From a virus: a DNA stretch of 26,716 nt. This document shows positions 1 through 6,066 of the stretch, one piece after another; position 1 is the first letter of the stretch, and every line of letters begins with the position of its first letter. The notes under the pieces were generated by a model. It did no database searches. It was not told the DNA's origin and saw only the letters and a program-made list of their open reading frames with translations. The stretch spans positions 1 to 26,716 of IMG/VR virus record IMGVR_UViG_3300005577_000076; one strand, written 5' to 3'. The translations under genes and the position numbers were made by a program.

Positions 1-133
1 CGGCGATGGCAGCAGCAGCCAGGGCGACACCGCCGGCCACCTTTAGCCAGGTGGGGCAGGTGGCGGGCTCGCCTTCCTCCGCGTGCATCCGCGCGATGTG
101 TGCGCGTTCCCGTTTTGTGGGTTCTCGTTTCAT
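1..133 (-). CDS. Hypothetical small protein, partial (runs off the left edge)
   Basis: The leftward ATG at 133-131 opens a frame that stays open to the window edge (44 codons). The visible protein starts MKREPTKRERAHIARMHAEE, a charged N-terminus, and then moves into an Ala/Val/Gly-rich hydrophobic stretch that could begin a membrane helix. A purine-rich GAAAGGAAAG lies about ten bases upstream and can serve as a ribosome binding site. It follows the two other leftward genes in the same orientation and is probably in their transcript. Function is not recognisable and the C-terminus is missing. Confidence 0.45.
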   Translation of the reverse strand, partial: MKREPTKRERAHIARMHAEEGEPATCPTWLKVAGGVALAAAAIA

Positions 134-222
134 GGGTCGTCGTCTTTCCTTTCGGTTTGGCTTGCCTTCATCAGGGGGGAGGGTGCCACCACTCCCGCGA
201 CCGGGTTGCCCCGGTTTCGGCG

Positions 223-822
223 CTAGTCGACCAGCTCGCCCTCTTCGTTGGCCTTGTAGGTGCCCAGCAGCCGCCCGATGCCGCCGAGCGGGTCGAATGC
301 GTGGACGTGATACTCGCCCGCCGCTTCCCCATAGGGCAGCAGGTCACAAGCCGCCCCTGCCCCTACTTCAGCAGCGCCGACCTCGGTGTTTGCTTCAATA
401 TAAAAAGCCTCGGGGAGGTTGGCATGGCGCACAAAATAGCCCTTGCGGGTTTCCTCGTCGCTGTCGCTGTCGTAGATCTCGCGCTCTTCCATGAAAGTAA
501 AGTTTACCGGGCTTTGTGCGTTGCCGTTCTCGTCGGGGATACTCGGGGGCAAATCGTCGGAAAAGGTGCCCATGAGGCCGCTGCGGAGGTAAACGCTGAT
601 TTCATCAGCATCCCACCCCATCGGGAGGCAAAGGGTGATTGTCGCCACCACGTCCACCTGCTGCTGCTCGTGGCGTGCGGTGGGGTTCTTTTCCCATGAA
701 GCCTTCACGAAGTCGGAGAGCGCAGCCCATGACCGGCGAGCTTCGCCGGTGTGGTAGGTCGGGAGTTTGAGCAGGTCGGCCTCATAGGCCAGCTGCCCGG
801 GGGTTTTGGCGGTTTGTGTCAT
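223..822 (-). CDS. Hypothetical phage protein, 199 aa
   Basis: This leftward frame begins with ATG at 822, preceded by GAAAGG eight bases upstream, and ends with TAG. The protein is acidic and soluble-looking, with no membrane segment. Its middle contains a very acidic stretch (EEREIYDSDSDEET) and its end is Gly/Glu-rich. It starts four bases after the stop of the upstream leftward gene, so the two are almost certainly co-transcribed and probably translationally coupled. The opposite-strand frames here have a poor, arginine- or cysteine-rich composition and no ribosome binding site. I recognise no family. The position, pointing away from the virion genes, would fit an early or DNA-metabolism module, but that is inference from layout only. 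Confidence 0.72.
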   Translation of the reverse strand: MTQTAKTPGQLAYEADLLKLPTYHTGEARRSWAALSDFVKASWEKNPTARHEQQQVDVVATITLCLPMGWDADEISVYLRSGLMGTFSDDLPPSIPDENGNAQSPVNFTFMEEREIYDSDSDEETRKGYFVRHANLPEAFYIEANTEVGAAEVGAGAACDLLPYGEAAGEYHVHAFDPLGGIGRLLGTYKANEEGELVD

Positions 823-826
823 GTCT

Positions 827-1396
827 TTAGCCTTTCAAGATGTCGGATTGGATTTGGATGAAGGTGAGCGCGTTATCGGCTTCACGCTTCCAGCGCGGGA
901 GCTGGGAGTCACAAAACAGCGTAAAAGCCAGCTTGTTGACCGTGCCATCGGCCACCGATTTAATGATGGCCGCCGCCTTGTCCTTCTCGATGCGGAGGTG
1001 GGAGGCGAGGTGGTCGACGTTGGCGGGGTAGCGCTCGGGGTTTGTGGCGTTGGGGTTGGCTCCGTGCTTGATGCAGCCGCCCGCGTGATACCAACCATTC
1101 TCGACCGCGTACATGGGAACGCCATTATCATCGGACAAATGCACCGCGACAACCAGCGCCGCCGCCTTCCAATACTTGACGATAAGCTCGTGGCAGCAGC
1201 CGCCGAAATCAATATCGCGGCTTACGGGGCGAGTGGTATATGGCCGGTTCCAGCCGTTGACGGTGGCGGAGAAGTGCGGGCGCTCATTGCCCGCGAGCTG
1301 GTGGAGCTCAAGTGTGACCTCAAAGCTCACGCGCTCACCCTGCCATAACTTGCCGGGGAACCAGCGCACGGCCTTCGCGATTGTGGTGTCTTTCAT
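827..1396 (-). CDS. Hypothetical phage protein, 189 aa
   Basis: The leftward frame could begin upstream at 1471 or 1411, but the ATG at 1396 is chosen because AAGGG sits seven bases before it and the protein then starts MKDTTIAKAVRWFPGK. The sequence is a balanced mix of beta-like and helical segments: an early part with KLWQGERVSFEVTLELHQLA, a Cys/His/Trp-containing centre (FGGCCHELIVKYW, then GWYHAGGCIKHG), and a helical C-terminal third. The Cys and His residues are suggestive of metal binding, but their spacing matches no motif I can name. It is the first gene of the leftward operon and reads into the 199-aa gene four bases after its stop. Confidence 0.7.
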   Translation of the reverse strand: MKDTTIAKAVRWFPGKLWQGERVSFEVTLELHQLAGNERPHFSATVNGWNRPYTTRPVSRDIDFGGCCHELIVKYWKAAALVVAVHLSDDNGVPMYAVENGWYHAGGCIKHGANPNATNPERYPANVDHLASHLRIEKDKAAAIIKSVADGTVNKLAFTLFCDSQLPRWKREADNALTFIQIQSDILKG

Positions 1397-1631
1397 AGGA
1401 TTACCCTTCATTGTTTGAACGTAAGCAGGGATGCAAAGCCCTACCAACGCCCCCAAGCTACACCACCCCACCGCCTCACGTCAAGCCCCTACCGTCGCCC
1501 CCACATACACACCCACCACGCACACGCACGAGCGCACGCACACACGATACGGGTGGACGCGGTGGTGGTCGTCGGGCATAGTCAATTCCAAGCGCCAGCC
1601 GCCGACCTCCCCCACCCAGCCAGAAGGTACG

Positions 1632-1647
1632 CATAATAGTCATTATG
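1632..1647. promoter_or_regulatory. Perfect 6-4-6 dyad, possible operator or promoter element
   Basis: CATAAT and ATTATG are perfect reverse complements separated by AGTC. The site is AT-rich inside a GC-rich region. The left half (CATAATAGT) differs by one base from CATTATAGT at 2036-2044, the promoter ahead of the virion genes. It could be a regulator-binding site, or -10-like sequence for either strand: leftward, TATTAT lies 18 bases after TGGAAC, a weak match to a sigma70 promoter for the leftward operon. Confidence 0.35.
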
Positions 1648-1778
1648 TTAAACATGGTTCCACGCTTCTCTTCAAGGTGAGAGCCAACAAACAATGGGAA
1701 TGGTGAAACAATAGCAGCACTTCCACCCAAATCGGCACAGAAAGCACACAAGCGAGGGGAACAAATAGGGGGGCGGGG

Positions 1779-1793
1779 GGCGGAAATCCGCCA
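1779..1793. repeat. 15-bp dyad motif, copy 1
   Basis: GGCGGAAATCCGCCA contains the perfect inverted repeat GGCGGA-AA-TCCGCC. A copy with one changed base lies 120 bases downstream at 1899. Repetition of a symmetrical motif in a control region suggests a protein-binding site. Confidence 0.4.
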
Positions 1794-1898
1794 AAAACGA
1801 CCCCCGGCCTCCGAAACGCGGCCCGTCAACCCCCGTGAGGTAGCACCCCCGCTACATTTTCCATTTTGGGTTTTACATCAGATACTTGGATTGGAAGT

Positions 1899-1913
1899 GG
1901 CAGAAATCCGCCA
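1899..1913. repeat. 15-bp dyad motif, copy 2
   Basis: GGCAGAAATCCGCCA matches the motif at 1779-1793 at 14 of 15 positions. The single change (G to A) weakens its dyad symmetry by one pair. Confidence 0.4.
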
Positions 1914-1935
1914 GTTAAGGCCCCCCCAGGATGTC

Positions 1936-1978
1936 CGGTAAGCCCCCCGGCGTCCCGCGCTCGGAAGGGAGCTTACCG
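1936..1978 (+). promoter_or_regulatory. Inverted repeat, possible RNA stem-loop
   Basis: CGGTAAGC (1936-1943) and GCTTACCG (1971-1978) are perfect complements across 27 bases. The interior can pair further, CCC with GGG beyond a one-base bulge. No U-run follows, so it is not an ordinary intrinsic terminator. It lies just before the 2013 promoter. Confidence 0.35.
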
Positions 1979-2012
1979 TCCACCCCCCCTCAAAGTCAAG
2001 ATAGAGGACTGT

Positions 2013-2041
2013 TTGGAATTATGGAGATCGATATTCATTAT
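2013..2041 (+). promoter_or_regulatory. Sigma70-like promoter ahead of the virion operon
   Basis: TTGGAA (4 of 6 to the -35 consensus) is followed after exactly 17 bases by CATTAT (4 of 6 to the -10 consensus). The expected start near 2047-2049 coincides with the first base of the leader hairpin at 2048. The same stretch, TCATTATAGTGAG, also resembles the initiation half of the T7 RNA polymerase promoter (TCACTATAGGGAG), but the upstream recognition half does not match. A phage polymerase promoter therefore cannot be excluded. Confidence 0.45.
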
Positions 2042-2047
2042 AGTGAG

Positions 2048-2084
2048 GTGCCCAGCTACCCGGCTTTGGGCCGGGGCTGGGCAC
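2048..2084 (+). promoter_or_regulatory. Strong 5' leader stem-loop
   Basis: GTGCCCAGC (2048-2056) pairs perfectly with GCTGGGCAC (2076-2084), and CCCGGC (2059-2064) pairs with GCCGGG (2070-2075). This makes a 15-bp GC-rich stem with a two-base bulge and a five-base loop. It is not followed by a U-run and lies 58 bases before the first start codon, so a leader role is more likely than termination. It could protect the 5' end or be an RNase III-type processing site. Confidence 0.55.
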
Positions 2085-2142
2085 TCCCGTTGTGTAAACC
2101 CGGAGGAAAGTGTAGGTTTTTAAGGTAAAGGAGATTATGCAG

Positions 2143-2739
2143 ATGGCGGACGTAATTTCGGCGGGAAACCAGCCGGTTAAGGAGAAAAAGCGTGGCAGGG
2201 GGCGGCCGCCTAAAACTTTAGCGGAAAAGAAGAAGGGGGGTGTGGTGGGCTCGACACAGTATAGCCAGGACGACATCGCCTTCTGCAAGCACATTGTCAT
2301 AGGGGGCTCGCCTGCAGATTTCTTTGTGCAGCGGGGCGTGGAGGCCGATAACGCGCCGGTGGAGGCGGCGGTGTTATTGGGCCGTTTGGACATTCTCGAC
2401 CTCATCGACCGGCTGTTGGCGACGACGGGTGATGGCACTTCCATCAAGAAGTCGGCCCTGATAACCTACCACTGGCGTCGGATGCTGGATCCGCGAACCC
2501 CGCAGGCCAGTAAAGACGCATCGGCAAAGGAAGTGAAGGATCTGATGGGCTTTAGCAACGACAAGAACCAGGGTGTCCGCATCCTGCTCAACGTCCAGCT
2601 GGGGAACGGCAAATCCATCGTAACCTCGGTGAACGGGCAGAAGGGCCAGATTACCGATGTGCCGGTGAATGACGACGAAACAGGAGCATTAGAACATGAA
2701 CAAGGAACCGAAGCCGGCTCTCCCGAGCCTGCCGAGTGA
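2143..2739 (+). CDS. Basic DNA-binding-like protein, candidate small terminase subunit, 198 aa
   Basis: The first rightward gene. ATGs lie at 2137 and 2143; AAAGGAG ends at 2133, giving a spacing of three bases to the first and nine to the second, so 2143 is preferred. The N-terminus carries a strongly basic KKRGRGRPPK segment, an AT-hook-like minor-groove binding motif. A helical middle follows (DDIAFCKHIV to DLIDRLLATT), then a second region ending in an acidic Glu/Pro tail. Small terminase subunits recognise phage DNA and load the large subunit, and they usually lie just upstream of it. Here four small genes intervene before the large terminase. The assignment rests on position and the basic motif, not on a recognised family, so a transcription regulator remains possible. 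Confidence 0.6.
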   Translation: MADVISAGNQPVKEKKRGRGRPPKTLAEKKKGGVVGSTQYSQDDIAFCKHIVIGGSPADFFVQRGVEADNAPVEAAVLLGRLDILDLIDRLLATTGDGTSIKKSALITYHWRRMLDPRTPQASKDASAKEVKDLMGFSNDKNQGVRILLNVQLGNGKSIVTSVNGQKGQITDVPVNDDETGALEHEQGTEAGSPEPAE

Positions 2740-2938
2740 GATCCCGGCGGTGCGCCAGCGCACCATCGGTGATGTGAAGGTGAATATCCGCGAGATCACC
2801 ACCAGCGAGGTTGACGACGGCGGCGCTGCAGCCCGGCGCGAGTATGAGCTGCAGGATCAGGCGGCGGCCAAGAACCCCGAGCCATCGGATAATTCCGATG
2901 AGGCGACCCCTGGCCCGGACAGCGAGCCGGCTGAATAA
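2696..2938 (+). CDS. Hypothetical acidic protein, 80 aa
   Basis: The ATG at 2696 has AGGAG nine bases upstream and overlaps the end of the preceding gene by 44 bases in another frame. The protein is polar, proline-rich and acidic towards its C-terminus, and probably largely disordered. It ends in SEPAE, and the preceding protein ends in PEPAE, although the two ends come from different frames and positions. Stop TAA is directly followed by the ATG of the next frame, suggesting coupled translation. No family is recognised. Confidence 0.55.
   Translation: MNKEPKPALPSLPSEIPAVRQRTIGDVKVNIREITTSEVDDGGAAARREYELQDQAAAKNPEPSDNSDEATPGPDSEPAE
2883..2900. repeat. 18-bp perfect inverted repeat inside a small gene
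   Basis: CATCGGA-TAAT-TCCGATG is a perfect seven-base stem with a four-base loop within the 3' part of the 80-aa gene. It may be an RNA hairpin between adjacent small genes; chance is also possible. Confidence 0.3.
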
Positions 2939-3475
2939 ATGGTTGGCGGCGTATCCCCCTTCGCCGCCCAGCTGCTTCGGGAAATCGAAGCCGCCGGCGT
3001 CGCTGCCGGCAAAGTGAAGGTGAGCTCGCGTGTGCGTGACGGGTTGCTGGTGCTTTACTGCAGCTGGCGATGCGGCCCTTACACCGTTTACGACCTCACT
3101 TTTTTTTCGCCAGGCGAAGGGCCTGGCATATTTTTAACTGCGCTCGTCGGGCGCGTAGCGAAAGCAATCGAACGTGGATACATTCCTAGCGGATACGGAA
3201 CAGAAAATTACACCCCCCGAACCTTCGGTTCCCCAGGGCAAAACCCTGCAGGAGCTCGCGCTGGACGCGGGGTTCGCCTTCAACGAAACGGGGATGCGGC
3301 TGGGGAAGGCGATGAACAAGCTGCTGGAACGCTACTCCGATCGGCCGAAGGCTGTGGTATCGGTGATAGTGTGGCCGGCGTTGAGCAGCTCGGGCATGTG
3401 GGCCTCGTGGCTGACAGCGCGGATAGAGTTTCCCGGGGAAAAAGAACCCCTGGAAGTAAGAGAGCTGGCGGTTGA
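2939..3475 (+). CDS. Hypothetical protein with overlong overlapping tail, up to 178 aa
   Basis: ATG follows the previous stop directly (TAAATG), with no clear ribosome binding site, so translation is probably coupled. Residues 1 to about 85 look like a real protein: a helix (FAAQLLREIEAAGV), beta-like strands (DGLLVLYCSW, YTVYDLTFF) and a helix ending in VAKAIERG. After that the sequence becomes Gly/Arg/Ala-rich and resembles an out-of-frame reading of the well-formed protein encoded at 3174-3587. Either the true product is overprinted for 300 bases, or the frame changes near 3159-3220 and the two frames form one product of about 215 residues. A single-base change in the C6 run at about 3214-3219 would join them. 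Function unknown. Confidence 0.4.
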   Translation: MVGGVSPFAAQLLREIEAAGVAAGKVKVSSRVRDGLLVLYCSWRCGPYTVYDLTFFSPGEGPGIFLTALVGRVAKAIERGYIPSGYGTENYTPRTFGSPGQNPAGARAGRGVRLQRNGDAAGEGDEQAAGTLLRSAEGCGIGDSVAGVEQLGHVGLVADSADRVSRGKRTPGSKRAGG

Positions 3476-3587
3476 CATCGACGATCTCGAAAGAGCGGCG
3501 AAGGAAACGCTGAACCAGCTGGTTAGAAAACTGACGAAGGAAGGGAAAACCCCAAATGGAACCAACAACGGCACAACTGGCGCTTAG
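3174..3587 (+). CDS. Hypothetical alpha/beta protein, 137 aa (GTG start)
   Basis: The frame opens at 3159 after a TAG, and GTG at 3174 is the first usable start; no clear ribosome binding site precedes it. The protein has normal composition: a polar N-terminus, helices (TLQELALDAGF, GKAMNKLLERY), two or three strands (KAVVSVIVW, ASWLTARIEFPGE) and a charged C-terminal helix (DLERAAKETLNQLVRKL). The strand-strand-helix half resembles the first half of the protein encoded at 2939, suggesting either a duplicated domain or one gene broken by a frame change. It overlaps the next gene by 32 bases. No family recognised. Confidence 0.6.
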   Translation: MDTFLADTEQKITPPEPSVPQGKTLQELALDAGFAFNETGMRLGKAMNKLLERYSDRPKAVVSVIVWPALSSSGMWASWLTARIEFPGEKEPLEVRELAVDIDDLERAAKETLNQLVRKLTKEGKTPNGTNNGTTGA

Positions 3588-3888
3588 TGCGGCCGGTTTA
3601 GTCGGCGGCCTCGTGATCGCCGGAATAGTAATCCGCCTCGGCATCCGCGCCGCGCGGGAAGTATGGAAGGCGGTGCGCCGCGACGTGGAGCGGGAAGCTG
3701 CATCGCGCTTCGGTTGCGCCCTGGCGAGCGAGATCCAAAAACGGCACATGAGCGTGGCCGCCCGGGTCGATGAAGCCTGCGACGCCAAGAACGGTATGTT
3801 CCGCAAGGCCGACGCAATCCGCGTGTGCGACCAAATGCTCGAAGGCATCCTGCTCTCCACCACCGAGCTCTACGCGAAGATCAAGTAG
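3556..3888 (+). CDS. Single-pass membrane protein upstream of terminase, 110 aa
   Basis: ATG at 3556 overlaps the preceding gene by 32 bases, with AAGGG about ten bases upstream. Residues 7-28 form one hydrophobic helix (ALSAAGLVGGLVIAGIVIRLGI). It is followed by a strongly charged helical region (REVWKAVRRDVEREAASRF) and a helical C-terminus. In T7 the gene just before the large terminase encodes the inner-membrane spanin Rz (gp18.5), which also has an N-terminal membrane anchor and a helical periplasmic part. The architecture and position fit that role, but there is no lipoprotein partner in or beside it, and the basic residues just after the helix would favour a cytoplasmic C-terminus. The spanin role is therefore only a possibility. 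Confidence 0.65.
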   Translation: MEPTTAQLALSAAGLVGGLVIAGIVIRLGIRAAREVWKAVRRDVEREAASRFGCALASEIQKRHMSVAARVDEACDAKNGMFRKADAIRVCDQMLEGILLSTTELYAKIK

Positions 3889-5432
3889 TGACGCAGGACT
3901 TCCAGCTCACCTACAATGCGCCGCCGACGGTGGCCCGGTTTATGGACAGCCGGGCCTTTGTCGCGTGCATCATGGGGCCGGTTGGATCCGGCAAGAGCTC
4001 GGGAGTGTGTTTTAAGCTGCTGCAGCTGAACCTTGAGCAGCCGCCTTCTCCGATCGACGGGATCCGCCGCGCACGCACCGTGATCATCCGCAACACCTAC
4101 AACGACCTCGAAGCCACCACTCTGCAGACGTTCAACGATTGGTTTCCCCCCGAGATCTTCCCGGGATACTACATGCGGACGCGCCCGCCAAAGCGCCTGA
4201 TTGAGTTTCACACCGACCCCGACCCGACCAGCGAGTTTGAGGCGGAGCGGAAGAACGGCCGGCACTACCACATGGAGTTTTGGTTTATCGCGCTCGACCG
4301 CGAAGAGCACGTCCGCAAGCTGAAGTCGCTGGAAATGACGAACGCCTGGATCAACGAAGGCTCCGAAGTCGTTTATGTGATCTACAAACACCTCACCACC
4401 CGCGTCGGCCGCTACCCGGCGATGCGCCATGGTGGGGCTCCGCAGCGTTGTGTGCTGATTGATACCAACCCCCCGGACAAAAAGCATTGGATCCACGACG
4501 TTTTCGAGAAGAAAAAGCTATATCCGATTTATAAGCAGCCCTCCGGCCTGGCTCCCAATGCCGAAAACATTGAAAACCTGCCAGTTAATTACTACATCGA
4601 AATGATGAAAAACCTCGATGAAGATGAAATTGAGGTACTGGTTAAGGGCAATTTCGGCTCGATAAAGCGTGGCGAGCCGGTTTATGGCAAGTTTTTCAAC
4701 TCGAGCATCCACGTCGCCAACGAAAACCTCGATGCGCTGCCGAAGGAAATGAACGTGCCGCTCCACATCGGCGTCGACTTTGGCCTCACCCCCGCCGCCG
4801 GCGTCTGGCAGAAGCGGCCGAACGGGCAATGGGTGATGCTGGCCGAGTTTGTGCCGGTGGACAGCAAGGGCGACCTCATCGTCATGGGGGCCGAGCAGTT
4901 TGCGCCGGCGCTCAAAACCTTCCTGGGCGAGCGGTTCGGCGTCGGCTACCCCTACATGATGCACGGCGACCCTGCCGGCAACCACCGCAGCGAAACCGAC
5001 AGCACCGTTACTCCCATGACGGTATTTTGGAAAAAGGGGCTGAATATCCACCCCGCCCCCACCAACGACCTCAAGGCCCGCCTGATGTGCGTGCGTAACC
5101 CGCTGCGTCGCCTGGTCGACGGCCAGCCCGGGTTGCTGATTGACCCCCGGTGCGAGAGATCCATCGCGGGCTTCGGCGGCGATTACCACTACCGCAAAAC
5201 CCGCATTATGGGGGTGGTGAAACTCTCCGATGTGCCGGAAAAGAACGACGCATCGCACATCATGAACGGGAACGAGTATGCCCTTTCCGGCGGCGGCGAG
5301 TTTCTGAATATCCGCCTGGACGAGGAAGAGGGCGCGACCGAGCTGGTGACGGAGCCGATGGTGATGGACGTGGGCTTCAACCCACTTTCCGGCCGCAGTA
5401 ATCAGTGGAAAATGGACAACTCCGATGAATGA
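3888..5432 (+). CDS. Large terminase subunit, T7 gp19-like, 514 aa
   Basis: The DNA-packaging motor ATPase and nuclease, which docks on the portal. The chosen start is GTG at 3888, overlapping the previous stop as TAGTG; upstream codons in this frame to 3825 only mirror the preceding gene. The N-terminal ATPase shows Walker A GPVGSGKS at residues 30-37 and a Walker B-like segment AWINEGSE with probable catalytic Glu157. The C-terminal nuclease half has the acidic residues expected for an RNase H fold: Asp297 in GVDFGLTP, Asp361 in HGDPAGN, and Asp454 in NDASHIMNGNEYAL. Length is close to that of T7-type large terminases (about 585 residues in T7). It overlaps the next gene by eight bases (5425-5432). 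Confidence 0.93.
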   Translation: MTQDFQLTYNAPPTVARFMDSRAFVACIMGPVGSGKSSGVCFKLLQLNLEQPPSPIDGIRRARTVIIRNTYNDLEATTLQTFNDWFPPEIFPGYYMRTRPPKRLIEFHTDPDPTSEFEAERKNGRHYHMEFWFIALDREEHVRKLKSLEMTNAWINEGSEVVYVIYKHLTTRVGRYPAMRHGGAPQRCVLIDTNPPDKKHWIHDVFEKKKLYPIYKQPSGLAPNAENIENLPVNYYIEMMKNLDEDEIEVLVKGNFGSIKRGEPVYGKFFNSSIHVANENLDALPKEMNVPLHIGVDFGLTPAAGVWQKRPNGQWVMLAEFVPVDSKGDLIVMGAEQFAPALKTFLGERFGVGYPYMMHGDPAGNHRSETDSTVTPMTVFWKKGLNIHPAPTNDLKARLMCVRNPLRRLVDGQPGLLIDPRCERSIAGFGGDYHYRKTRIMGVVKLSDVPEKNDASHIMNGNEYALSGGGEFLNIRLDEEEGATELVTEPMVMDVGFNPLSGRSNQWKMDNSDE

Positions 5433-5835
5433 CGTGGAGAACCCGCCGCGAGATTGGTATGTGGTTTTTAACGCCGGCGGCCGCCGGTGGTGGTGGTCGA
5501 AATACCTGCAGCCCGGCTTCTCCCATGCCTTCGTCATTGGCGAAATCACCGAGAAGCTCTCCGTTGCGATCGACCCGGTGTTGCACGGCTGTAACATCAT
5601 CCATTGGAACGATGAAGCCGAGATTGTGGCCCGCTGCTACGCCTCTTACCCCGACCATACCGTGCTGAAAGTGACGCTACCCGGGGAGCCGAGAAAGCTT
5701 TTCCAGCTAGAGAGTCATTGTGTTGGGGTGGTAAAGCGTATTATGGGTATTGAAAGTGGTTTGACGCTCACCCCGCACGGCCTTTACCGGCTTCTCTGCA
5801 GGAAATACGCCGCCACCCAGGTAAATCCATTCTAA
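5425..5835 (+). CDS. Small phage protein with conserved-looking His and Cys, 136 aa
   Basis: ATG at 5425 lies inside the end of the terminase gene, so translation is likely coupled. The protein begins with an aromatic segment (DWYVVFNAGG, then RRWWWSKYLQPGFSHAFVI) containing His34. Near the C-terminus, Cys99 heads a helix (HCVGVVKRIMGI), followed by TPHGLYRLL. A strand-borne His preceding a helix-capping Cys recalls the circularly permuted papain-like (YiiX-type NlpC/P60) arrangement. I infer this only from the pattern and do not recognise the family with certainty. Genes of similar size and composition sit beside the terminase in other podoviruses without known function. Confidence 0.8.
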   Translation: MNDVENPPRDWYVVFNAGGRRWWWSKYLQPGFSHAFVIGEITEKLSVAIDPVLHGCNIIHWNDEAEIVARCYASYPDHTVLKVTLPGEPRKLFQLESHCVGVVKRIMGIESGLTLTPHGLYRLLCRKYAATQVNPF

Positions 5836-5850
5836 CGGGAGTGTTGTGAA

Positions 5851-6066
5851 ATGTCCGGCCCCAAACAAAAAGGCCCCAGCCAAGCGGAGCTCGACCTGCA
5901 GCGCCAGCAGCAGGATCAAATGGATCAGCAGAAGCGCGATCTCAAGGATCAGGCTGACTCCGCCGCCGCCATCCGCCGCTCGCGCATGTTCGGGCTGGCG
6001 GGCCTGATGAACCAGGACACCGGCGCGGTAGGCGTTCCCGACCGCAAGCAGAAAAACCTCGGATAA
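5851..6066 (+). CDS. Small Gln/Asp-rich helical protein, 71 aa
   Basis: ATG at 5851 has GGGAG nine bases upstream, and its TAA overlaps the portal start by one base. The protein is very polar, with a Gln/Asp/Lys-rich helix (AELDLQRQQQDQMDQQKRD) likely to form a coiled coil, and ends in MFGLAGLMNQDTGAVGVPDR. A short protein of this kind directly before the portal is common in podoviruses, but its role is not established. A minor virion or portal-assembly role is conjecture from position. Confidence 0.75.
   Translation: MSGPKQKGPSQAELDLQRQQQDQMDQQKRDLKDQADSAAAIRRSRMFGLAGLMNQDTGAVGVPDRKQKNLG

Larger units (their letters stand above)
1397..2142. promoter_or_regulatory. Divergent control region between leftward and rightward operons
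   Basis: About 745 bases separate the divergent start codons, and no frame here has both a ribosome binding site and protein-like composition. From the left it holds a CA-rich alternating purine-pyrimidine tract (1502-1546), a perfect dyad (1632-1647), G-runs (1756-1783), two near-identical 15-bp motifs (1779-1793 and 1899-1913), a small stem-loop (1840-1855), a longer inverted repeat (1936-1978), a sigma70-like promoter (2013-2041) and a large leader hairpin (2048-2084). The density of symmetrical elements is far above that of the rest of the window. It is the obvious place for promoters driving both operons and for any regulator binding. Confidence 0.6.

Noticed and set aside
200-215. Hairpin ACCGGG-TTGC-CCCGGT as terminator of the leftward genes
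   Set aside because: A perfect stem but no U-run on either strand.
6-699. Rightward frames of 162 and 199 codons at the left edge
   Set aside because: They lie opposite well-formed leftward genes with ribosome binding sites, and their composition is rich in Arg, Cys and Pro.
1840-1860. GTAGC-GCTAC stem followed by ATTTT as a terminator
   Set aside because: Stem only five bases and the T-run is short; no gene ends upstream of it on the + strand.
1415-2123. Short rightward and leftward frames in the divergent control region
   Set aside because: No ribosome binding sites, low-complexity His/Thr/Pro-rich products, and several lie over hairpins and dyads.
3100-3107. T8 run as a slippery site for joining the 2939 and 3174 frames
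   Set aside because: The 3174 frame is closed by TAG at 3156, so a shift at the T8 run could not enter it without stopping.
3825-3887. Upstream extension of the large terminase
   Set aside because: The extra 21 residues (RPNARRHPALHHRALRED) are out-of-frame reading of the preceding gene; GTG 3888 gives the normal N-terminus.
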